Assembly (NCBI GenBank): GCA_009773455.1
Contig: WSXU01000016.1
Span: forward strand, 1 to 64,000
Reading direction: 5' to 3'
Source of the DNA: Bacteroidota bacterium
Lineage (GTDB): Bacteria > Bacteroidota > Bacteroidia > Bacteroidales > Lentimicrobiaceae
Length of the DNA stretch: 64,000 bases
The notes below the pieces were generated by a model. That model did not search any database and was not told where the DNA came from. It saw only the letters and a list, made by a program, of their open reading frames with translations. Numbering within the stretch: the first letter of the stretch is position 1; each line of letters begins with the position of its first letter. Both the position numbers and the translations under genes were made by a program. This document shows positions 47,923 through 60,322 of this stretch, piece after piece.

Positions 47923-49653
47923 ATGAACCCCGGCATTTACTTTTCAAACCACAGCACCGACATGAAACCCAGTATAAAAATATCCAATATTACCACAGCG
48001 CTGATTGCGGCGCTTCTGCTAACCTGCAGCGCAACCCGGTCATATGCCCAGGGCATTAACGAGCAGGTAACTGTGACCGCTGCATTTGAGCCTGCGATTC
48101 CGGAATCCGGCAAATTAAGCATCAGCCCTTCACCCGATGAAACTGTGGTAAAACTCCCCGTGATGACCTATGCGGTAAAGCCATTGCAGATGGAGACCAC
48201 CCTGAAGCCCGACAATATTACCCCGGTAAAACTGGTGGGTGAGCCTGTGAAAAAGCTTTACCGGAATTATGCCAGGGTTGGTTTCGGTAATTATACCACC
48301 CCCTATGCAGAGTTCTTCGCCAATTCCCTAAGGTCGAAAACCTATTCCTTCGGGGTTCACCTCAAGCATTTATCCTCGTCGGGTAAAATCAAAGACTACG
48401 CGAAAAGCAGCAACAGTCTGAACCTTGTTGAGGTCAACGGGCAGAAATACACCGAAAACCACACCATCAGTGCCGGTGCCGGCTACCGCCGGAATGTTGC
48501 CCACCATTACGGCTTCATACCTGCTGAAACTGATTATGAATATAATGAAGACAGCCTAAAGCAGCGGTTCAACAGGTTGAATCTTTCAGCAGGAATCAGA
48601 TCGAACTATACAGAGCCTGACCAGCTGAACCACAGGCTGGGAGTCTCGTTCAGCAGCATCAGCGATCTTTTTGAAACCAGGGAATCCCTGATCAGTATCG
48701 ACACCAGGCTTGATAAAAGATTTGAGTTGTTCGATCTGACCGAATACCAGGTGCTTGGCCTCGATGCCAATCTTCGTTTTACGGGATACAAGGACAGTAC
48801 ACTCAAACAAAAAAGTTCAATCATCACCCTTAAACCATCGATCAGCACCGAATTCGAGGAATACAGGCTGTTGCTCGGTCTGGACTTTTCGGTGCAGGTT
48901 GACTCAGCCTCCAAAGTATATCTATTCCCCTATGCAGAAGCCCAGGTAAGGGCACTTGAAGATGCGATTGTTATTACAGCCGGAATAACCGGTGGCCTTA
49001 CCCGCAAAGGTTTTGATAACCTCAGCGATGTCAATCCTTTTATTCAATCGATCCTGCCACTCAGATATACCCGTGAGCGCTTCACCTTCTATGCCGGGGC
49101 CAGGGCAAGAGCAGGAAAATACATCGATCTGTCAGCCTCATTCAGCACAAGCAGTGTTGAAAATGAGGGATTCTTTATCAACGATCCGGCCGCACAGTTA
49201 CTGAACCGCTTCACACTGGTATATAATGATGGAAATGTTATGAAAGGCCGGTTTGAAGCAGGTTACCATACCGGTGAGCGAATCAGGATCAAGGCATTTG
49301 CGGCATTTGAAAAATGGTCCTTAACCAATGACGAAAAACCCTGGCACAGACCCGTTTCATCGTTTGGCGCAGAAGGCACTTATGATATCCAGAAGAAGAT
49401 AGTGGTGAAGGCAGGCTTCATCACCAATGGCAAACAATATGCAAAACTACCCTCCCCTGACCGCTCCGGGGACTACCTGACCAGAACAGTCAAAGGATAC
49501 ACCGACATCAACCTCGGTGTTGAATACCGTTATACAAAGCTGCTTTCCGCTTTTCTCAACATCAGCAACCTAACCGGTTCAAGGTACTACCTGTGGTATA
49601 ATTATCCGGCTTACCGTTTCCGGATCATGGGAGGGGTATCCTATTCTTTCTAG
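47923..49653 (+). CDS. Outer-membrane beta-barrel (TonB receptor/porin-like) protein
   Basis: EQVTVTAAFEPAIPESGKLSISPSP...RNYARVGFGNYTTPYAEFFAN...LSAFLNISNLTGSRYYLWYNYPAYRFRIMGGVSYSF ending. Confidence 0.8.
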   Translation: MNPGIYFSNHSTDMKPSIKISNITTALIAALLLTCSATRSYAQGINEQVTVTAAFEPAIPESGKLSISPSPDETVVKLPVMTYAVKPLQMETTLKPDNITPVKLVGEPVKKLYRNYARVGFGNYTTPYAEFFANSLRSKTYSFGVHLKHLSSSGKIKDYAKSSNSLNLVEVNGQKYTENHTISAGAGYRRNVAHHYGFIPAETDYEYNEDSLKQRFNRLNLSAGIRSNYTEPDQLNHRLGVSFSSISDLFETRESLISIDTRLDKRFELFDLTEYQVLGLDANLRFTGYKDSTLKQKSSIITLKPSISTEFEEYRLLLGLDFSVQVDSASKVYLFPYAEAQVRALEDAIVITAGITGGLTRKGFDNLSDVNPFIQSILPLRYTRERFTFYAGARARAGKYIDLSASFSTSSVENEGFFINDPAAQLLNRFTLVYNDGNVMKGRFEAGYHTGERIRIKAFAAFEKWSLTNDEKPWHRPVSSFGAEGTYDIQKKIVVKAGFITNGKQYAKLPSPDRSGDYLTRTVKGYTDINLGVEYRYTKLLSAFLNISNLTGSRYYLWYNYPAYRFRIMGGVSYSF

Positions 49654-49679
49654 GCCTTAACAGGTATAAAGCAAATCAG

Positions 49680-49705
49680 GGGCAGTCATCCGGACTGCCC
49701 TTTTT
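49680..49705 (+). terminator. Intrinsic terminator
   Basis: GGGCAGTC-ATCCG-GACTGCCC-TTTTT. Confidence 0.85.
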
Positions 49706-49923
49706 GTGTATTTTCCAATCCTTATGAGATGGGATTCAGATAGTCAGCAAAATAATTGGGACAGGAGGCATAGATGTTTGACAAAACAGAATCAGAACCC
49801 ATGTACAATTCGGAGCAATCATCTGATTTTATCCGCTGATTTTCGGGATTTGCCATCAAAGGAAATGTAATGAGATCAAATGCAGAACAAGCCATTTTTG
49901 TTAATAACTTCAGGCCTGTTTGA

Positions 49924-51978
<2,055 letters not shown>

Positions 51979-51996
51979 GCATAAAATCAAAAAACC

Positions 51997-52024
51997 AAAA
52001 CCGGCTTTTCGCCGGTTTTTTTTT
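51997..52024 (+). terminator. Intrinsic terminator after gyrB
   Basis: AAAACCGGC-ttttc-GCCGGTTTTTTTTT. Confidence 0.88.
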
Positions 52025-52199
52025 AACCTGCAGGATACTTTTCCATCGTATTCCTGAATTGAAATTCAATGGAATAAAGTCCTCGGTAACTCCTGAATAT
52101 TGAAATGTTATCCAAAAAAACGGGAAATAACTCAATTTCCGGACAGGAATTGCGTTAATAGTACTTTAATTCCCTGAATCAACCATCAAATACAGACTA

Positions 52200-52679
52200 A
52201 TGATGAAATTGAGGATAACACTGTTTTCCATACTGCTCTCCGTTTTTGCAATCACCGGATATACACAGAATTATTCTACTGCTGCAGGACTCAGGCTGGG
52301 CTATTTTACCGGGGCGACCATCAAGCACTTTATCACAGGAACCAATGCCGTTGAAGGGATGGCTTCGGTGAGATGGGGTGGCTTTGCCGTAACCGGTCTT
52401 TATGAATGGCAGAAACCCATCAGGGGAGCTGCCAACCTGGATTATTTTCTCGGGCTGGGCGGCCATATCGGGGTATGGGGCGATCATTACTACTGGTATG
52501 AAGAAAACAGGAATGGCTCTTTTGCCATCATAGGTATCGACTTCATAGCAGGCCTTGAATATACCTTTCCACAGATCCCCTTTAATGTTGGCCTTGATTG
52601 GAAACCCGCCTTTAACCTGGTAGGAGATTCACACTGGTGGGGTGATGGGGTCGCCCTGTCGATCAGGTATATTTTCTAA
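52200..52679 (+). CDS. Small secreted/outer-membrane hypothetical protein
   Basis: Signal peptide MMKLRITLFSILLSVFAITGYTQ; YSTAAGLRLGYFTGATIKHF...DGVALSIRYIF barrel-like end. Confidence 0.72.
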   Translation: MMKLRITLFSILLSVFAITGYTQNYSTAAGLRLGYFTGATIKHFITGTNAVEGMASVRWGGFAVTGLYEWQKPIRGAANLDYFLGLGGHIGVWGDHYYWYEENRNGSFAIIGIDFIAGLEYTFPQIPFNVGLDWKPAFNLVGDSHWWGDGVALSIRYIF

Positions 52680-52690
52680 AGAAAGAAAAA

Positions 52691-52722
52691 AGAGTACGCA
52701 TGATGATTTTCATGGGTACTCT
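52691..52722. terminator. Hairpin between convergent genes (possible bidirectional terminator)
   Basis: AGAGTACGCATGA-tgattt-TCATGGGTACTCT (one mismatch) flanked by A- and T-rich tracts. Confidence 0.6.
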
Positions 52723-52754
52723 GTATATTTTGGCAGGGTTCACATCTGTTTCAG

Positions 52755-53477
52755 CTACGGCTTTCTTTTGTTTGACAGGAACCAATCAAACAACTCCGGA
52801 TTGTTATAGGTTTCGGTCCAGCTGTCGTGCCCTGCCGTAGGATAGATGGTAAACCGGACCTTATTACCGGCATCTTCAAGCGCTTTCACCATCTTTGCCG
52901 ATTCACCGATCAGAACCACATCATCGGCAGCCCCGTGGAAAACCCATACAGGAAGGCTCAACAGCTCTTTTGCCCTTGAAGGATAATTACGGTTGATACG
53001 GGCGCACACGGGTGCAATGGCTGCAAAATAATCAGGATAAGCCATGGCCATATCCCAGGTAGCCCACCCTCCCATGCTAAGACCGGTTAGATATACCCTG
53101 CTCTCATCAATTCTGTAAGCAGCAGCAATATGCTTAATCAGGGCAAACAGGGTTTCGGTATCCCAGTCAACTGAATCAGGGCATTGCGGCGAAAGCACGA
53201 CAAACGGGAATTTCCTGCCCTGTTGTATGAGTTTCGGCGGCCCATGAACTTTAACTTTTTCAATATCAGTACCCCGTTCGCCTGAGCCATGCAGAAAAAC
53301 CAGCATTGGCCATTTGGTGGTGGAATTTTCAGCATAACCATCGGGAAGATACAACAGGTATTCTGAGCTGACAGTCTTTTGAACCGTCCCGGTGAAAGAG
53401 CCTCTTTCCTGCACCGTCTGTGCAGGAGTCAGAATCGTGGTAAAAACCACCATCAGCATGAGCAGCAATAATTTCAT
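52755..53477 (-). CDS. Secreted alpha/beta hydrolase (dienelactone hydrolase/phospholipase-like)
   Basis: WPMLVFLHGSGERGTD, VYLTGLSMGGWATWDMAMAYPDYFAAIAPVC, VWVFHGAADDVV, AGHDSW. Confidence 0.9.
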   Translation of the reverse strand: MKLLLLMLMVVFTTILTPAQTVQERGSFTGTVQKTVSSEYLLYLPDGYAENSTTKWPMLVFLHGSGERGTDIEKVKVHGPPKLIQQGRKFPFVVLSPQCPDSVDWDTETLFALIKHIAAAYRIDESRVYLTGLSMGGWATWDMAMAYPDYFAAIAPVCARINRNYPSRAKELLSLPVWVFHGAADDVVLIGESAKMVKALEDAGNKVRFTIYPTAGHDSWTETYNNPELFDWFLSNKRKP

Positions 53478-53506
53478 ATGAACAGGATTTCGGGAAAATG
53501 TCAGAA

Positions 53507-55453
53507 TCAATCATAAAAAGTCCAGGATATCCCGAACCTGAAACCACGGTCAGGCATGGGGTAACCCGGCACCATGATGTAGTCGTATCCACTCAGACCG
53601 CTGTTGAGATGCTTCAGCATCAGGTACATTTTTGCCCTTTTCACCCTGATGTTGATAAAAGCGTCGACATAGGGGTAGTCTCCGGTTTTGACGGTATTCT
53701 GCAGGTAATACGATCTGAGTGCCGGCATATAGGCATCGGCATAAAAAGCCGAATTATACAATACCGACAATCCTGCCTGAAAACGTAAAGCCCGCTTAAA
53801 CAACGGCGTGGTAAAACATCCGCTTAGCCTTCCGGCTATTTCAGGAAGATGCAGCAGATCGCCCTTTGATACATTCTGCCAAGCACCAAATGCCTCAACA
53901 TCAAATTTCCCGATGCGAAAAGCAGCCTGCCCCCAGGCCTGGCTAACACTGAAAGATCCTTCTTCCTTTTCGGGGATGGCCAGCTCATTCAGATATACAA
54001 AGTTGGTAATATTGTAGAGATTAAAGCCGCCCTTGAGGTTTTTCCGCTCATACATAGCCTTTGCACTGAAAAAGGTCTGCTGTCCAAAGGCATTCTCCCA
54101 TTTGAAATGGTTGGAATAATGCATCTGAAACAGATAATCGGGCTGCAGGGCGTCTACAGCCACCGAAGCCGAGATATTTCCCCATGAAGATGAGTTATCG
54201 AAAGCCGGCAGTGTCAGTTTTGCCGAAATCCCTTTATCTCCGTTGAAAGGATTACCCTGTGAAACCCATATCCGGCCTTCGGCTTTGGCAATACCAAAAG
54301 CATTGGCTGCAAGGTAGGCATAGGGGGTGAATCGAATATATTTCTTAGAGATGGAGTCATTTTTGTAAAGGCTGAATGCATACTCAACTCCTGCCCTGAG
54401 AAGAAGCACCTTTCCCTGCCCCCTGACTCTGCCTACCCCTCCCTCAAAAGAAATATCGTTTAATATTTCATGGAAATAGACAGAATCGTAGGTTTTTGTG
54501 GAATCAATAAATATATCCCTGTAATAGCCCGCTGCCGGATAAGTATCCTTATACAGCAACGAATTCCGGGTATAGGAAAAGGTATGTCTGAAAAAATTGG
54601 TGCGTGAGGGATTATAATACCGGTGCAGTGAATCCGGCAGACGTGTCTCCTGCAGGCTATCAGCCACTTTAACAACAGTGTCAACCCGGGAAGGATTGTG
54701 CCCGAAATAATAGTAATGCCGGATAAAAACACCGCTCTCCCTGATCTGGTTATCGGCAGCCTTCAGGTTGACCGGAATACGCTTTCTGTCCGACTCAATA
54801 TTATCGGCAAAAAGGCTGTCGTAAGTAATACCACCGTTTTCCCTCCATTTCAGCTTGTTGTTATGGTAATTTGCCAGCAATACATAGCGTTCATTGTCTG
54901 ACACAAACTGTCCGGTAGCAGCAAAACCCATATCATCCGATTTCTGACGCTCATATAAACCAATGGAGTTAATCAGCCGGAGATCAAGCCCCAGGGTGAT
55001 TCCCCTCGACAGGTTTTGTGCATGGGTAACATTAAACACCTGTTCTTTCGCTTTCCCGGTACTATAAAAAACCTTCGAGTAGGGATTCCTTATATGATAG
55101 AACATAATACTTTCATTACCAAGCAGATATCCTTTATAAACCGGAGAAGCAAAACGGAATCCGGTCATTGGTTCCGGGTTAAAAAGCATGGATTTATAGG
55201 CAAGTCCGGCATTCCCGTTGAGCAGGTTTAATCCGGAAGCTGATTCTGTAGGCAGGTAATATTGAAAATCGGTAAGTAAGGTATCAACCAGGGTAACCAG
55301 CTTCTCACCGGGCCAGCGATTGTTAAGGACAACAAACTTAACTGTGGCAGTATCAGGGGAAGGCTCAGACTGAGCAGCGGTCTCCTCATTCTGAGCAGAC
55401 AAATAACCAAAAGAAGATTGTAGTATAAAAAACAGAAGGAATAATCGCCGCAT
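53507..55453 (-). CDS. Putative porin (Bacteroidota porin-like beta-barrel)
   Basis: Signal peptide; long barrel with HIRNPYSKVFYSTGKAKEQVFNVTHAQNLSRGITLGLDLRLINSIGLYERQK and C-terminal MPDRGFRFGISWTFYD. Confidence 0.8.
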   Translation of the reverse strand: MRRLFLLFFILQSSFGYLSAQNEETAAQSEPSPDTATVKFVVLNNRWPGEKLVTLVDTLLTDFQYYLPTESASGLNLLNGNAGLAYKSMLFNPEPMTGFRFASPVYKGYLLGNESIMFYHIRNPYSKVFYSTGKAKEQVFNVTHAQNLSRGITLGLDLRLINSIGLYERQKSDDMGFAATGQFVSDNERYVLLANYHNNKLKWRENGGITYDSLFADNIESDRKRIPVNLKAADNQIRESGVFIRHYYYFGHNPSRVDTVVKVADSLQETRLPDSLHRYYNPSRTNFFRHTFSYTRNSLLYKDTYPAAGYYRDIFIDSTKTYDSVYFHEILNDISFEGGVGRVRGQGKVLLLRAGVEYAFSLYKNDSISKKYIRFTPYAYLAANAFGIAKAEGRIWVSQGNPFNGDKGISAKLTLPAFDNSSSWGNISASVAVDALQPDYLFQMHYSNHFKWENAFGQQTFFSAKAMYERKNLKGGFNLYNITNFVYLNELAIPEKEEGSFSVSQAWGQAAFRIGKFDVEAFGAWQNVSKGDLLHLPEIAGRLSGCFTTPLFKRALRFQAGLSVLYNSAFYADAYMPALRSYYLQNTVKTGDYPYVDAFINIRVKRAKMYLMLKHLNSGLSGYDYIMVPGYPMPDRGFRFGISWTFYD

Positions 55454-55568
55454 TTGACAGAACCTGAAGTACTATGCAAAGATAAATTAAAAGCGGTCAA
55501 CTCAAAGTTACCGGTACTTTCATAAATTTGAAAGCAACCTGAAATGCGTCAGACCGGATGAAATGAAA

Positions 55569-55591
55569 AATGCCAGTTATACACTGGCATT
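55569..55591 (-). terminator. Intrinsic terminator for the 55663-55917 gene
   Basis: Minus strand AATGCCAGTGTATAACTGGCATT followed by TTTCATTTC. Confidence 0.7.
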
Positions 55592-55662
55592 AACGGGGTT
55601 TTTGCTATAATAGTATCATGGCAGAGGCCGACTTATGGCAATCTGATGTCAGCCGCTGATGG

Positions 55663-55917
55663 TTATGCTTCTTCCTGGGTGGTTTGTCTGTGTTTCATTA
55701 TGGTGGCAATTCCATATCCAATTCCCAACGAAACAAGAAATGCCAGGCCATTGCCTATCGGAGCATTTCCGCCTTCAGGAGGCAGATTGGTTGTTTGTCC
55801 GTGTCCTTCACCCGGTGGCGGAGGCGGCGGCCCTCCCTGAGCTAAAACATTGGTATTCATTGAAATCACAAGAAATGTGATACAAATACCTGCCATAACC
55901 TTCACGTAATTCCTCAT
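55663..55917 (-). CDS. Small proline-rich secreted protein, PID-CTERM-like C-terminal sorting signal
   Basis: MRNYVKVMAGICITFLVISMNTNVLAQ signal; GGPPPPPPGEGHGQTTNLPPEGGNAPIGNGLAFLVSLGIGYGIATIMKHRQ: Pro-rich stretch, [AP]I-G motif, TM helix, basic tail. Confidence 0.65.
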   Translation of the reverse strand: MRNYVKVMAGICITFLVISMNTNVLAQGGPPPPPPGEGHGQTTNLPPEGGNAPIGNGLAFLVSLGIGYGIATIMKHRQTTQEEA

Positions 55918-56379
55918 CTTAATAAGTATTTTGTTGATTAAAAGCTGATCAGGTTTCATCCGCAACCCTGGCAATAAACACAGGATGCTGCCAATAGCGG
56001 CAATCGGGAATGATCCCACATATGTTTATCATATTCCGGATAAAAAGTAACCTTAAAAAAATAAAAAAAAATCATCGGTCGTTTAAACCTGTAAATAAGG
56101 CGTTTATAAAGATCTCCGGAAGATCCTAAACGAAGAATTCCGGGCAAAAAGCAGAAAACTCCGTTCGGGTTCAACCAGATTTTAAAATTGCTGTTAAATG
56201 ATCGCTGTTAAAAAATGAATCCGGCTGCCAGAATGATCCCTGGTACACATAAAATTAGTGTGTTATTGTCCGAACCTGACAGATAAGCATTATCACACTA
56301 CCGGAGGGAGGATGGATGGACGAAAAGGGAAATAAGCCGGGTTTCCGGCTGAACCGGAATGAATTCCGGGTTTACACGT

Positions 56380-59300
56380 TTACCAGTTTACTACTTTCGT
56401 GACAAAGGAGGCTGTTTCGTCGGAAAATCTGAACAGCAGGATTCCCCTGGGCATCCCGGAAAGGTCGAAATCCTCGGTTAACGCTGACATTTGCCTGCTG
56501 AAAAGAACCGAACCTGAAGGAGAGTAACAGGTAACCAGGTACAATGCGGGTGCCTTTACCTTTACCTGACCATTGGAAGGATTCGGTAAAACGGAAATCA
56601 TCTTCATCAGATCATTGTCGTGAATTCCAGCATTACCGGCAACCTGAAGCTTTACCTGCACTGCGAGATCGCTGCCGACCGTAAGACTTTTACTGTAAGG
56701 ACGGTAGCCCTCGCACAACGAGGTTAGCATAACCGTTGAAGGGGCAGCGGTAAAACCAGCCTTCCCTTCCCCATTGCTTGACTGTTGTCCTGAATTAACG
56801 ATACTTACCATCGCATTTCCAATGGCAGCACCCGAAATGGAATCGGTTACCGTTACCTGAATGTGATAATACGGCCGGGGAAGCTGAATGCTGGTAAACA
56901 CTATGTATTCGCCCGGTCCGAAGTAAAACGATTGTCCCGAAGGATTGGTGACATTAACCTCATCTCCTGAGAAATAGTCATACCATTTACCGGCATTCGG
57001 GAAACCCGGAGCCATATCGAAACCAGAAACACCGCTGTTGGCGGCGATCACAACATTCATGCTGCTGTGCGAGATCCACATCCGCTTACCCAGGCCACCA
57101 AGATCACTGGTATAACTTCCGTAACGAAAGGCATCACTCTTTCTCAATGCGGCCATTCCTGAATATACGCGATACAGTTCCTGCCTGGCCGGCTGATTGA
57201 AATAGTCCCACCGGGGAGGTTTATTGGCAGTTCTGCCACCATTGTACATAATACTATAGTCGTAACCCAGTTCGCCGAACTGCCAGCTCATTTTTGGCCC
57301 GGGAATGCCCATAAAGAGCACTGCTGCTGCCTGCATATGGTGCAGGGCATCGGATGTATCGCGCAGATTATAATTCCCTGAAGAGGCACCATAGGAATAA
57401 TCCTCCGCCATCAGGCGCTCTTCATCATGGTTTTCCATATAATCGATCAGGTTGGGATAGGTAAACCCACGGTTTGCATGGTAGGCCCACGACAGATCCG
57501 AATTTTCCTGCCATCCCATGCCAACCTGCTTGTAATGGTCGTGCATGGCACTCCAGGGCAGCATGCCTGTATTGGCAAGCACCACTTCTTCATCATTGCT
57601 GGCAAGATGTTCAAGAATGACAAAAACATCCGGATTCACCGATTTGATGTGAGTGTAATAATCTGTAAGAATATTAATCCGGCTCTGATCATACTGGCTC
57701 CAGGCGCCCACATCTTCCCCTGTAAAATGCTGTGTCAGTCCCTTTGAAAGATCAAGCCGGAAACCGTCTACTTTGTAGTTGGTGATCCAATGCTCAAACA
57801 CGTCTTTAAAAAATTGCCTTGTATACGGACTCTCGTGGTTAAAGTCGTATCCGATGCTGTACGGATTGACAGCTGAAGGCTGGCCACTGGTTCCTGCATT
57901 GGGGTCGAAATACATCTGCACCATTGGGTTGAGCCCATAGGCGTGATTGGGTACAATATCAAAAATCACGGCTATGTTTCGCTGATGACAGGCATCAATG
58001 AAATGCTTATAAGCCTGTTCTGTTCCATAGTATTTATCCGTTGCAAAGTAGAAATTAGGCGCATAACCCCAACTTTCGTTCCCATCAAATTCAATTACAG
58101 GCATCAATTCCACAGCGTTAACTCCCAAACCCTGAAGGTAATCCAGTTTTTCTTCAACCGAACCCATATTTCGTTCATCCGTGAAGTCCCTGACCAGCAA
58201 TTCATAAATAAAAAGGTCTGATTGTGTACCATGAATGGCGGGAGGCGTAAAATCATCCACCTGCCAGTCATATTCAGGCTTATTTGTCTGAAAAACACTC
58301 ACCACACCCAGGGTCTGATCAAAAGGATATGGTTTAAGATCAGGGTAAGAAGCCGTAGGAATCCATCGGTCATTCCATGGATCCAGGATCTTTTCGCACC
58401 AGGCATCCGCAATTTTAATACTTCCGTCAATAAAATACTGGTAGGCATATTCCTTCCCGGTTTCAAGTCCTGAAAGTGTAACCCAATAGTGTTTGCCGTC
58501 GGGTGTCCTTTTCATAAACCCGGCATCATCAGGCAGCCAGTTGCTGAATTCACCGATGACGAATGCAAAATTCTTCATTCCTGCAGGATCGTGAAGTACC
58601 AGGGTGACGGTATTTTCATCCATGTAATTGATCCCGTTTTTCATTCCCTGGGGCAATTCCTCGACCACCACAGGACCCCGAAGGTAAATCTGAACAGAAT
58701 CCCTCGCCTGACCCGAAGTGCCGCCGGCTATAGCTTTAATCCAGTGGGCACCGGGTTGCATCCCCTGCAGAAGCAAGGGATAAGAAAGGGAAGTGCCGGT
58801 TTCCTGCGTGAGCAGGGTGCCATCCAGATAAAGGCTGATCTGGTTGTTTTGTAAAGCTTCCACACAGACAGGAATCAGAGAATTGGGACTGACCAGTGGC
58901 TCCCTGCGCGATGGATTCAGAATTTTAACATTGAGTGCCGGGGGATAAACATCCAGAAAAATATCGGACCCATCGGCATTCTTGTGTTCAAGGTAATAAC
59001 CGCCGGTTTGCTCCTCTCCGCTGCGGAATACAAAGGCCATTTTACTGATTTGTTCCGAAACAGGAACACCGTAAAAATCACGTATATTACTAATGGTCAA
59101 ACTATACAGATTCTCACTGATCCGGGTAAGCATGGATTCAGGGGTATTCTCACCCCACTCAGTTTTCACATATTTCCAGTCGGAAGAGTTAACACTGAGA
59201 TTGGTGATCACTCCGGTATGCGCATAAACATCTCCGGTGTAATCGAAAAGTCCCCCATTCCCATAAGCTGCATTAAAATAGATCGTCAGAGACTGATTTT

Positions 59301-60147
59301 CTATGGGAAAAGCCGGATCTGCAGTGATCAGGCTTAACTGTCCGCCGCATTCAATCACCTGATCAACCACATAGCTGTAATTGGCGCCAAAGTTATTGTC
59401 CAGGCGGAGAGTCAACAGATCATAATCAGACTGAGGGTTCATGAATACACTGCTGAAAAGGTAATATGAAACACTGGTCTGTGAATTCTGCGCGGGAATA
59501 CCTCCTGAAATCAGTGTGCCCGACACAACCATCGGGGTCACAGTATTGGTTACCCAGCCATCGGTAGTATAGCGCAGGTAGAATTTTTCTTCGGGTGAAG
59601 GTGAAGATGAAAGCGATGCTTCGATTTCTACCACATCGGCACTACCGACAACCACCGGATGCTGAATCACCTGGCTGATGGTTACCGGTTGAGCTGATGT
59701 TTCCATAAAAACAGCGCGTGAATTCACATAACCCAGATCCTCAAAAACAACAGTATACCATTTATTGCCCGTCAACTGAATGCTGTTGTCGGGATCGGAT
59801 GGCGTTCCAAAGATGAAATTTTCAGTTGTATTCAGCCCAACTACTGTATTGCCGGCCCACTGGTTGCCCCAGGGGTCACCGAACGAAGTGCTGACAAATT
59901 TAAATGCGTTGCTGCCTGTTGTTCCGGTGTATTGAAAAGTTGTTGTCCACCGGGGTGTTCCTGAATGTTGTTTCACCAGATCAAAATTACCACCCATCCC
60001 GGGGTCATTCTGCCAGCTGTTCCATGTACCGGGCATTCTCAATCCATCAGGTTCGTAGATCTGGGCTGATGAGCACAGGCTTATCCCGATCAGGAAGATG
60101 ATGATGAATACGGATGAGCGGGTGAAAAGGTGACAGATTGAGTTCAT
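56380..60147 (-). CDS. Secreted multidomain alpha-amylase family protein (GH13) with T9SS type A sorting domain
   Basis: VIFDIVPNHAYGLNP, VDGFRLDLSKGL, VFVILEHLASND, DYMENHDEERLM; C-term VLPNPSNGQVKVKAPALYLVTCYSPSGSVLFSRQMSALTEDFDLSGMPRGILLFRFSDETASFVTKVV. Confidence 0.92.
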   Translation of the reverse strand: MNSICHLFTRSSVFIIIFLIGISLCSSAQIYEPDGLRMPGTWNSWQNDPGMGGNFDLVKQHSGTPRWTTTFQYTGTTGSNAFKFVSTSFGDPWGNQWAGNTVVGLNTTENFIFGTPSDPDNSIQLTGNKWYTVVFEDLGYVNSRAVFMETSAQPVTISQVIQHPVVVGSADVVEIEASLSSSPSPEEKFYLRYTTDGWVTNTVTPMVVSGTLISGGIPAQNSQTSVSYYLFSSVFMNPQSDYDLLTLRLDNNFGANYSYVVDQVIECGGQLSLITADPAFPIENQSLTIYFNAAYGNGGLFDYTGDVYAHTGVITNLSVNSSDWKYVKTEWGENTPESMLTRISENLYSLTISNIRDFYGVPVSEQISKMAFVFRSGEEQTGGYYLEHKNADGSDIFLDVYPPALNVKILNPSRREPLVSPNSLIPVCVEALQNNQISLYLDGTLLTQETGTSLSYPLLLQGMQPGAHWIKAIAGGTSGQARDSVQIYLRGPVVVEELPQGMKNGINYMDENTVTLVLHDPAGMKNFAFVIGEFSNWLPDDAGFMKRTPDGKHYWVTLSGLETGKEYAYQYFIDGSIKIADAWCEKILDPWNDRWIPTASYPDLKPYPFDQTLGVVSVFQTNKPEYDWQVDDFTPPAIHGTQSDLFIYELLVRDFTDERNMGSVEEKLDYLQGLGVNAVELMPVIEFDGNESWGYAPNFYFATDKYYGTEQAYKHFIDACHQRNIAVIFDIVPNHAYGLNPMVQMYFDPNAGTSGQPSAVNPYSIGYDFNHESPYTRQFFKDVFEHWITNYKVDGFRLDLSKGLTQHFTGEDVGAWSQYDQSRINILTDYYTHIKSVNPDVFVILEHLASNDEEVVLANTGMLPWSAMHDHYKQVGMGWQENSDLSWAYHANRGFTYPNLIDYMENHDEERLMAEDYSYGASSGNYNLRDTSDALHHMQAAAVLFMGIPGPKMSWQFGELGYDYSIMYNGGRTANKPPRWDYFNQPARQELYRVYSGMAALRKSDAFRYGSYTSDLGGLGKRMWISHSSMNVVIAANSGVSGFDMAPGFPNAGKWYDYFSGDEVNVTNPSGQSFYFGPGEYIVFTSIQLPRPYYHIQVTVTDSISGAAIGNAMVSIVNSGQQSSNGEGKAGFTAAPSTVMLTSLCEGYRPYSKSLTVGSDLAVQVKLQVAGNAGIHDNDLMKMISVLPNPSNGQVKVKAPALYLVTCYSPSGSVLFSRQMSALTEDFDLSGMPRGILLFRFSDETASFVTKVVNW

Positions 60148-60261
60148 GGACAATGGAATAATGGTTAACAAAATGTGATGATGATCAATAATGGCTAAAA
60201 CGGGTCTTATCAGGACCGGCCGGCCACCTTCCTTGTGAAAACCTGTAGCCGGGATGATTCA

Positions 60262-60290
60262 AGCAAAACTGCCGGTAAAATTCCCGGCAG
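60262..60290 (-). terminator. Intrinsic terminator for the 60323-62881 gene
   Basis: Minus strand CTGCCGG-GAATTTTA-CCGGCAG-TTTTGCTT. Confidence 0.65.
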
Positions 60291-60322
60291 CCTCGCAAAT
60301 CTGTTCCATTAAATCCTGTAAA

